Of a DNA stretch of 64,000 nucleotides, positions 34,832-41,553 are shown piece after piece. Both the position numbers and the translations under genes were made by a program. The notes below the pieces were generated by a model. That model saw nothing but the letters and a program-made list of their open reading frames with translations, was not told the origin of the DNA and searched no databases. This stretch comes from JAXMBN01 sp046349875 (GTDB lineage Bacteria > Planctomycetota > Planctomycetia > Pirellulales > Pirellulaceae). The first letter of the stretch is position 1. Each line of letters opens with the position of its first letter. The stretch is from the NCBI GenBank assembly GCA_046349875.1, contig JAXMBN010000006.1, positions 62,001 to 126,000 on the forward strand. Direction: 5' to 3'.

Positions 34832-35830
34832 GTGTTTGTGGATCGGGTCGAAGTCGAGTTGATAGCCGGACGTGGTGGTCATGGTTGCATGAGCATGCGT
34901 CGCGAAAAGCACGTCCCCAAAGGTGGCCCCAACGGTGGTGACGGTGGGCATGGGGGCAGTGTGATCATACGTGCTCGTAATGGTGTGAACTCCCTGGTGA
35001 TGTTCGCGCATCAGAAGCATTGGCGAGCAGAAGCGGGTGCCCCTGGTGGACCTTCCGAACGGCATGGTCGTAATGGCGAAGATTTGGTTCTCGACGTTCC
35101 ACCTGGTACCGTTCTCATGGATCGCGAATCTGGATTGGTCATCAAAGACCTTGTTCAAGATGGCGATGAAGTCGTTGCTGCTCGAGGCGGCAAAGGTGGA
35201 TGGGGAAACGCTCACTTCAAATCGTCTACCAACCAAGCACCTCGTGAAACCACGGATGGCGGTGAAGGAGAGAAACGCCGCGTCATCCTGGAACTCAAAG
35301 CCATCGCCGATGTGGGTTTGGTTGGTATGCCCAATGCAGGGAAGAGTACCTTGCTCAGTAGGCTTTCCCGAGCTCGTCCAGAGATTGCCGATTATCCATT
35401 CACGACGAAGTTTCCCAATTTGGGAATGGTCAATATCAACGGTGATCGCAGTTTCGTTTTGGCGGATATTCCGGGATTGATTGAGGGAGCAAGTGCTGGC
35501 GTTGGACTCGGCCACGATTTTCTCCGACACATCATGCGGGCGGGGATCTTGGTGCATTTGGTCGAGCCATTGCCGATGGATCAAAGTGATCCGATCGCCA
35601 ATTATTTAGCGATTCGAAATGAGTTGCAGCAGTACAGCGAAGAGTTGGGCAAGCGACCCGAGGTTGTTGCTGTAACGAAGTCCGAGTTGCCGAATGCGGA
35701 AGAGATCCGTTCGCAACTAGAAGAAAAAATTGGAAGGCCGGTGTTGTTGATCAGCGCAGTGACCGGAGCTGGATTGAACACGCTTGTGCATCGTGTTGCG
35801 GACTTGCTCGATCAAGCCAAGGCAAGTTAG
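34832..35830 (+). CDS. obg: Obg family GTPase
   Basis: 332 residues from a GTG at 34832, with GAGAGG about nine bases before. The N-terminal Obg fold (residues ~1-158) has the Gly-rich GGHGCMSMRREKHVPKGGP and GGDGGHGG loops. The G domain carries the P-loop GMPNAGKST (165-173), the switch I region TTKFPNLG and G3 DIPGLIEGA (212-220). G4 is VTKSEL rather than NKxD, as in some relatives. Obg binds the 50S subunit and GTP and is essential in most bacteria. It follows rpmA, the common gene order. Confidence 0.96.
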   Translation: MFVDRVEVELIAGRGGHGCMSMRREKHVPKGGPNGGDGGHGGSVIIRARNGVNSLVMFAHQKHWRAEAGAPGGPSERHGRNGEDLVLDVPPGTVLMDRESGLVIKDLVQDGDEVVAARGGKGGWGNAHFKSSTNQAPRETTDGGEGEKRRVILELKAIADVGLVGMPNAGKSTLLSRLSRARPEIADYPFTTKFPNLGMVNINGDRSFVLADIPGLIEGASAGVGLGHDFLRHIMRAGILVHLVEPLPMDQSDPIANYLAIRNELQQYSEELGKRPEVVAVTKSELPNAEEIRSQLEEKIGRPVLLISAVTGAGLNTLVHRVADLLDQAKAS

Positions 35831-35846
35831 GAGCATTCGTCTTCCG

Positions 35847-36710
35847 ATGCGATCATCGATTGCGGTTGATATCGGCAACACAGGGCTCAAAGCAGCGACC
35901 ATTCTTGGGCAAATGGAAGATGGTTCACTGGCCCAAATCGATGCCGAAATCTTTTATCGACGATGGAAAAAGAGTGGATTGCCGCAATCGAAATTGAGTG
36001 CTTCTGATTTGGATCGTGACAATGTCGATCTTCAGGACCCTCAGGCATTCAAGCAGATGGTTGGCCGAATGTCTCGCGGCCAGGATGGGCCGACCGATTG
36101 GTGGATCAGCAGCGTTCAAAGCACCGCCTTAGACCAGTTGAGTCATGCGATTCAACAAACGCGTCCGCATGATCGCGTATGTGTATTGAGGCATCGCGAT
36201 GTTCCGATGATGCTCAATATCGAATTTCCAGAGCGATTGGGAATGGATCGATTGTTTGCAGCATGGGGAGCTTGGATTGCTCAAGGGCGCAGTGGGGCCG
36301 TCATCGTGGTGCAAGTGGGCACGGCGCTAACGATGGACTTTGTAGACTCGCGAGGTGTGTTTCAAGGCGGAACGATTCTTCCAGGCGTGCCTTTGGCTTT
36401 GCAACTCTTAGCTTCTGGCACAGATCTGCTGCCTTGGGTCTCAGCTCCGCCCGATTTTGAGCACATTGCGATACCAGGAAAGAATACCGAACAAGCGATG
36501 CTCGGAGGTGTTTCGGCAAGTTTGATTGGTGGTGTGCGGTGGATCGCCGAACGATACCGTGAGCAGGCCAGTGATCCCAAAATTCCGATCGTAGCAAGTG
36601 GAGGGGATAGTCCATCGTTTTCGCGGTGGTTGCCAGAGCCTGCTCGCTTGATCGATCAGCTGGTTCTTCGTTCGATTGCAACGCTCGCCCTGAAGAAGGG
36701 TTTTTCCTGA
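35847..36710 (+). CDS. coaX: type III pantothenate kinase
   Basis: 287 residues from ATG 35847, preceded by TAGGAG. SIAVDIGNTGLKAATI is the phosphate-1 motif of the ASKHA fold, with the catalytic Asp. ERLGMDRLFAAWGAW gives the phosphate-2 region and VQVGTALTMDFVDSRGVFQG the GTA[LM]T-D motif that binds pantothenate and ATP; IVASGGDSP is the last nucleotide-binding strand. It makes 4'-phosphopantothenate in CoA synthesis. The start is 17 bases after the obg stop, so obg and coaX are probably cotranscribed. Confidence 0.92.
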   Translation: MRSSIAVDIGNTGLKAATILGQMEDGSLAQIDAEIFYRRWKKSGLPQSKLSASDLDRDNVDLQDPQAFKQMVGRMSRGQDGPTDWWISSVQSTALDQLSHAIQQTRPHDRVCVLRHRDVPMMLNIEFPERLGMDRLFAAWGAWIAQGRSGAVIVVQVGTALTMDFVDSRGVFQGGTILPGVPLALQLLASGTDLLPWVSAPPDFEHIAIPGKNTEQAMLGGVSASLIGGVRWIAERYREQASDPKIPIVASGGDSPSFSRWLPEPARLIDQLVLRSIATLALKKGFS

Positions 36711-36897
36711 CTTCTTCGAGTGGCATTGGATCAAGCCAGCGATGTTTCAAATGGGTGATCCCGAGCGAATTTCGGTGCGAAAGTTGGGATCGGCTAGTAC
36801 AATTGAGACAGGCGTTTCAAATTGCCAACTCGTCTTAAGGAACCGAATGAGTCCACATCGGATTCCTCTTCGATCGTCGAGCTCTCGAGGACAGAAC

Positions 36898-38544
36898 ATG
36901 AAGTATTTGGGTATTGGATTCCGAACGATGGCCGCTTTGTCTATCGTCTTGGGATGGGTTTCCACCTATGCGTCTGCTCAAGTGAGTGAAGCCGAATTGG
37001 GCCGAATGGGGCTCGAAGTTGCTTGGCGTGCTCAAATCAACCAGAGTCCGAGCGCGGGAGTTCCTATTTCCGTTCAGCTTTTCGCTCATCCGACCAAACG
37101 CAAGCAGAGCGTCACATTGGTGTCGAATGGTCGCGTGATGGAACGCATTTCGGGAGATGCAATTGATCGCGATGCTTACGAGCAGATGGTGTTGAAGTCG
37201 GACATCCAGTCGGCAAATGCCAAAGCACTACCACGCTTGGGGCTCGAAGGCGCACGCACTTTGGTTGCGAAGACTGAAGCTCGCTTGCAGGTTCTGGGAC
37301 AAAAGTTTGAGCGCGTTGAAATCGACCAACCAATCATTTATTTGGTAACAACATCCAGCGACGGTAACGTCCAAGTCTTTGATGCCGAGACGGGAGAGTC
37401 CTTATGGAATACTGTCGTGGGACAATCCCATTGGCCGACGCGTCCTGCTGGTGTAAGCGATAAGTTTGTGTCAGTGATCAATGGTCGTGAGTTATTCGTT
37501 CTGCGATTGGAAGATGGAACGATCTTTACGACTCGCAAGCTGGATGATGCGAGTGCCGGAAGCTCGATTCCAGCTGGTAATTGGGTCTATGTTCCAGGAC
37601 TCGGTGGCCATATGTTCGCATATGACGTTACCTCGAAAGGATCGCTTCCTTGGCGCAACGTGACCGGAGGATCAACCACCGCATTGCCTGTGCTATCGGC
37701 AGATCAACGATTCTTGGCTTGGAACTGCGAACCAAGATTCGTGAATATCGCGAAAGTAGATGATCGAAGTCCATCGATTTGGAACCGTGTGGAATGCACC
37801 GAGCCAGTTCGATCAAGCGCCCTCGCCATTCGAAACGGGCTCATCATTGCTACTGAGGGTGGCGGTGTTGTGAAAGTGATTCTGCCAGCAGAGGGTACGA
37901 ATGCCTATCGCAATAATGGACTTGTATGGCGGGTAAGTTCGGGAATCATCGCTCCTAATACACCCATTGCAACGGATGGAGTGGTTTACATTTGGTCCAA
38001 GAGTTCAGGTTTGACAGCGCTCGCAGAAGAAGATGGTTCCCATTTATGGAATGAGCCTATTCGAGGCGTTCTCGATGTTCTGTCTATTACTTCCAAGCAC
38101 TTGTATGTGCGAACGGTCGATGATCGCTTGGCAGTGCTCGATTCCAAAACTGGGGAAGTTGTTTCTGCATCCAGAAACGTGATTCCAGCTTCGTTTACGA
38201 ATACTCTGAACGATCGAATGTTGTTCATCAGTTCCGTTGGGCAATTGGTATGCGTCCGAGAAATTGGTGCATCGTCTCCAATTCCTCAAATGGGAGACGC
38301 ACCGGTTGCCAAGCGTGGTGATGCCAAGGCAGACGCTGCTAAACCGCAAGCCAACGATGCCAAGGCCGCCACATCGGACGATCCTTTTGGGGCCGCACCT
38401 ACAACTTCGGAACCAGCAATGCCCGCAGCATCTGGCGACCCATTCGGTTCTGCAGGTGATCCGTTTGGATCTGCTCCAGCAGCTGGTGGTAACGACACCA
38501 ACAAGAAGGCTGCTGATCCAAACGATCCATTCGGATCGTTCTAA
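36898..38544 (+). CDS. secreted PQQ/beta-propeller repeat protein with DPFG tail
   Basis: 548 residues from ATG 36898, preceded by CGAGGA. The N-terminal signal peptide (MAALSIVLGWVSTYASAQ) is followed by about 100 residues without repeats. From residue ~130 PQQ-like blade repeats occur: NVQVFDAETGESLWNTVV, GHMFAYDVTSKGSLPWRNV, GLTALAEEDGSHLWNEP and RLAVLDSKTGEVV, each with the final Trp or its equivalent. The last ~70 residues are Ala/Asp-rich and disordered with four DPFG units (DDPFG, GDPFG twice, NDPFG) ending in SF. No PQQ enzyme residues were seen, so it is likely a scaffold or binding propeller. Confidence 0.75.
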   Translation: MKYLGIGFRTMAALSIVLGWVSTYASAQVSEAELGRMGLEVAWRAQINQSPSAGVPISVQLFAHPTKRKQSVTLVSNGRVMERISGDAIDRDAYEQMVLKSDIQSANAKALPRLGLEGARTLVAKTEARLQVLGQKFERVEIDQPIIYLVTTSSDGNVQVFDAETGESLWNTVVGQSHWPTRPAGVSDKFVSVINGRELFVLRLEDGTIFTTRKLDDASAGSSIPAGNWVYVPGLGGHMFAYDVTSKGSLPWRNVTGGSTTALPVLSADQRFLAWNCEPRFVNIAKVDDRSPSIWNRVECTEPVRSSALAIRNGLIIATEGGGVVKVILPAEGTNAYRNNGLVWRVSSGIIAPNTPIATDGVVYIWSKSSGLTALAEEDGSHLWNEPIRGVLDVLSITSKHLYVRTVDDRLAVLDSKTGEVVSASRNVIPASFTNTLNDRMLFISSVGQLVCVREIGASSPIPQMGDAPVAKRGDAKADAAKPQANDAKAATSDDPFGAAPTTSEPAMPAASGDPFGSAGDPFGSAPAAGGNDTNKKAADPNDPFGSF

Positions 38545-38568
38545 TCCCTTCTCGCTTTGCAACACAAC

Positions 38569-38621
38569 GTGCCATCCACCTTTTGTTGACGCGCGCACAA
38601 GGTGTCAGCCACCTATTGTTG
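38569..38621 (+). repeat. left inverted repeat of element copy 2 (two REP-like units)
   Basis: Two direct units: GTGCCATCCACCTTTTGTTGAC (split: GTGCCATCCACC then TTTTGTTGAC) at 38569-38590 and GTGTCAGCCACC then TATTGTTGA at 38602-38622. The first unit contains GGTG/CACC-type half palindromes. The whole block matches the reverse complement of 40088-40141 with a few substitutions and one indel. Confidence 0.75.
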
Positions 38622-38810
38622 ATGAGGGAATTTGGGTTCGTTTGCAGGTTTGGGGGCAGAAAACGAGCACGGAATGCTTAAGCGGTTCGGCTTTTGGCTG
38701 AGATGGATGCCAGAAGAAGGCGAAAATGCCTTTCGATGTGAGGGAATGCGCGGACCGCTAGACAGAGTGCTGTTTGAGATCGCTTGAAGATGGAGTAGTG
38801 GTCGAAAAAA

Positions 38811-40043
38811 CTACTCGGTAAAGCAGGCGCGGCAGGATCGTTGGCCACGACTCCAGGCGATGTTGCGGTTCTTGGCTTCCTTTTGGAGGTTCACTGGCTT
38901 GCCCGCAGCATAACACTTCCCAAAGTACTTGGAGAAATCCCACACCAAGTCACACCACATCGAACCTTCAATGCCGATTCGCTCGAGAATCGGTTGAAGG
39001 TCATCAGGTATCTTGCCACGTTTGTCCGAGCGTTTTTGACGTCCCGTCCAATCGAGCAGCGTCGAGTACTCAGCAAGCGTCATCGACAAGAAGCCTTTAT
39101 CGCTGGCTCGTGTTCCTCCATGATGCGGCTTGGGACCTACGACATCATGTTCGTTGAGCTGAAGCGGCGCAAGCCATGCATCCACAGGCCTTAGGCATGA
39201 AGAGTTCGCTTTGCTTTTGCCTCGTTGTTTTTCTTTTGAATTTTTTTCGTTTTCTGTACGAAAGTCGCTTAGACACTTTTGTAATCGAGCAACTTCTTCT
39301 TTGTCGCGACACCGCTTAGCCAACTTGATCTGCTGCAGAATCGATTTCTCATCGATCCTCGAAGGTTCCAAAGCAATCGCTGCTGCGATTCTTTTAGAAC
39401 CTTTTTGCGCCTTGATGCGATCATAGGCCGAGGTAAACCTAGATGCCTCTGGAGTCTTTGCCATGGCGGCTCGCACGGGATTCAGATCGACATACATCGC
39501 GCATGCCAAGAGTCCCGCTTCGTCGACAATCTTCTGAGCTTTAAAGCGTCCTTCCCAGAAGCGACCTGTGCACTTGTCTTCATTATTGGCCTTGCGAGCA
39601 ATCGGCTCCGAAACAGCTCGCATGAACCAAGAAATACTCGATAATCGCTTGCGAAGTTCCAGCATTCGCTTGGCATCGGCCATCTCTTTCGCGATCTGCT
39701 GTTGCGTTGGTTCACCTAGGCAATCATCCAGTCTTTTCCCAGGAAAAAGCCTCAACCAACGCGTGGCGACATCTTCATCCGACCACAGTTTTACGATGTC
39801 TGGCCGGGTTCGAAGGATCGAGTGAACGTGGTTCGACATCACCGCATAGTTCAGCACATCGACGCCGAAGGCGGATGCTAGCAGTTCCATCCTAAGCCGA
39901 ATCCAGCCACGCCGGTGTTCGAAATCCTTTCCCGAGGCCTCATCTTTGCCTGCAAGAAAGGCTCTTCGCACACATCGCTGGACGCAATGAGCGATGGCGA
40001 CTTCCTCTTGCCCAAACACCGAATCCCGCTTAGGTCGCGCCAT
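38811..40043 (-). CDS. REP-associated tyrosine transposase (Y1/HUH, IS200-like family)
   Basis: 410 residues from ATG 40043 after GGAGGAG. The HUH pair lies in MSNHVHSILRTRPD (~residue 70), and the catalytic-Tyr region is LLACAMYVDLNPVRAAM (~residue 185). Between them SSISWFMRAVSEPIARKAN and CTGRFWEGRFKAQKIVD match the conserved RAYT/Y1 core. The C-terminal half (basic KENEKNSKEKQRGKSKAN linker, then EYSTLLDWTGR and ERIGIEGSMWCDLVWDF) is an extension seen in planctomycete members. Such enzymes cut single-stranded REP hairpins. Compared with copy 1 at 2869-4070 all motifs are in one frame, so this copy could be active. Confidence 0.87.
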   Translation of the reverse strand: MARPKRDSVFGQEEVAIAHCVQRCVRRAFLAGKDEASGKDFEHRRGWIRLRMELLASAFGVDVLNYAVMSNHVHSILRTRPDIVKLWSDEDVATRWLRLFPGKRLDDCLGEPTQQQIAKEMADAKRMLELRKRLSSISWFMRAVSEPIARKANNEDKCTGRFWEGRFKAQKIVDEAGLLACAMYVDLNPVRAAMAKTPEASRFTSAYDRIKAQKGSKRIAAAIALEPSRIDEKSILQQIKLAKRCRDKEEVARLQKCLSDFRTENEKNSKEKQRGKSKANSSCLRPVDAWLAPLQLNEHDVVGPKPHHGGTRASDKGFLSMTLAEYSTLLDWTGRQKRSDKRGKIPDDLQPILERIGIEGSMWCDLVWDFSKYFGKCYAAGKPVNLQKEAKNRNIAWSRGQRSCRACFTE

Positions 40044-40087
40044 GATTCAACTCCTCCGTTGAATCCTAGCGCGGCAACTTCCAAAGT

Positions 40088-40141
40088 CAACAGTAGGTGG
40101 CTGACACCTTGTGTTGGGCGTCAACAATAGGTGGATGGCAC
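40088..40141 (-). repeat. right inverted repeat of element copy 2 (two REP-like units)
   Basis: Inverted counterpart of 38569-38621. On the plus strand it reads CAACAGTAGGTGGCTGACAC, then CTTGTGTTGGGCGTCAACAA, then TAGGTGGATGGCAC. It carries the same two units in opposite orientation, close to the transposase start codon. Confidence 0.75.
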
Positions 40142-40149
40142 CTTGTAGG

Positions 40150-41553
40150 TTAGGAGAGGATTTCGTGGATGACGCGGCCGTGGACGTCGGTGAGGCGGCG
40201 GTTGATGCCGTTGTGGTAGTAAGTAAGCTCCTCATGATTGAGGCCGAGAAGATGGAGAACGGTAGCATAGAAATCGTATACGCTGGTGACGTTTTCAGCT
40301 GCCTTGCGACCAAACTCATCGGTCGCTCCGAAACTGCAACCGCCTCGCACTCCGGCACCGAGCATCCATGTGGTAAATGCATCGGGATTATGATCGCGAC
40401 CGGTGGTACCATCTTGATGCGTTGGCATCCGTCCAAACTCGGTAACCCACAATACCAACGTATCTTCGAGTAGGCCTGTGCGTTTCAAATCGCTTATCAA
40501 CGCAGCTGTGGGTTGATCAAAGATGGGACAGTGACGTTCATAATCGGCTTTCAATGTTTTGTGAGCATCCCAATTCAGCAAACCATCGACTGCACTAGCG
40601 CGTGACGCACAATACAAGCTGACGTAGCGTACACCTTGTTCAAGAAGTCTTCTTGCGAGCAAGCAGTTGCGAGCATAGGCCGCTTTCAATTTGTTATCAT
40701 CATCGGTTCCGTAGAGCTGATGGGTTTCACGACTTTCGCGAGACAAATCCGCGACTTCCGGTGCAGCCAATTGCATTCTCGCTGAAAGCTCATACGCTTC
40801 CATTCTCGCTTTCAATTCCGATTCTTGAATCCTCGTTTCCGCGTGCCACGTATTCATCGTTCGAAGAAATGCTCGCGTTGCTAACTCCTCTTCTACCGTA
40901 ATGTTCTTTGGGCGATCGATATTCCGGAGTGGATAGTGAGATGCCAACGCAATCCCTTGATGTTGGGCAGGTAGAAATCCGTTGCTCCAATTGGCCTTGC
41001 CATTGGGAGGTTCCCCTCGAACATCCTGGATGGCAACATAGGTTGGCAAGTTTTCATTAAGGCTTCCTAAGGCGTGGCTTACCCATGATCCAGCGGATGG
41101 AAATCCCTCGCGAGTGAAACAAGAATTCATGAAGATGCAGCCGGGGCCATGCGTGTTGGTTCGCGATTGCATTCCATGCAGAAACGCAATATCGTCGACG
41201 TGCTTTGCCATGTGTGGCAACATCGATGTAATGCGTTTGCCTGATTGGCCACAGGGAACAAAGTCCCACGGCGAACGCATGATGTTTCCATTCTTTCCTT
41301 GGAAGCTTACAAATCCCTCGGCTCCTGGAAGCGGCTTTCCGTGGTACTGCTCGAGCGCAGGCTTGTAGTCCCAAAGGTCGATATGCGATGCAGCACCCGG
41401 ACAGAATATCTGAAGTACGCGTTTGGCTTTTGCAGAATGTGAAGAGGATGCGACACAGTCGCCTCTCAACAGGTGAGTCAGCGCCACACCACTCAAACCA
41501 CTAGTTACGTTTGATAGCCAACGACGACGATTCCAAAGCAACGAAGCATTCAT
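40150..41553 (-). CDS. DUF1501 family secreted protein (copy 1)
   Basis: 467 residues. The N-terminus has NRRRWLSNVTSGLSGVAL, a twin-arginine-like signal. The DUF1501 core is seen in KRVLQIFCPGAASHIDLWDYKPAL, then HVDDIAFLHGMQSRTNTHGPG, SWVSHALGSLNENLPTYVAI and LWVTEFGRMP...GRDHNPDAFTTWMLGAGVRGG, which carry the conserved Asp/His of a sulfatase/phosphatase-like fold. Activity is unproven in the family. Its ATG overlaps the stop of the upstream PSCyt1/DUF1553 gene by ATGA, the standard planctomycete pair; the stop lies nine bases from the transposase element. Confidence 0.92.
   Translation of the reverse strand: MNASLLWNRRRWLSNVTSGLSGVALTHLLRGDCVASSSHSAKAKRVLQIFCPGAASHIDLWDYKPALEQYHGKPLPGAEGFVSFQGKNGNIMRSPWDFVPCGQSGKRITSMLPHMAKHVDDIAFLHGMQSRTNTHGPGCIFMNSCFTREGFPSAGSWVSHALGSLNENLPTYVAIQDVRGEPPNGKANWSNGFLPAQHQGIALASHYPLRNIDRPKNITVEEELATRAFLRTMNTWHAETRIQESELKARMEAYELSARMQLAAPEVADLSRESRETHQLYGTDDDNKLKAAYARNCLLARRLLEQGVRYVSLYCASRASAVDGLLNWDAHKTLKADYERHCPIFDQPTAALISDLKRTGLLEDTLVLWVTEFGRMPTHQDGTTGRDHNPDAFTTWMLGAGVRGGCSFGATDEFGRKAAENVTSVYDFYATVLHLLGLNHEELTYYHNGINRRLTDVHGRVIHEILS

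Larger units (their letters stand above)
38569..40141 (-). mobile_element. REP-bounded transposase element, copy 2 (intact)
   Basis: An intact REP-associated transposase gene (38811-40043) between ~54-bp inverted repeats at 38569-38621 and 40088-40141. It fills the whole space between two convergent genes: the left end begins 25 bases after the DPFG-propeller stop (38544) and the right end finishes nine bases from the DUF1501 stop (40150). No target duplication is apparent. Confidence 0.7.
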
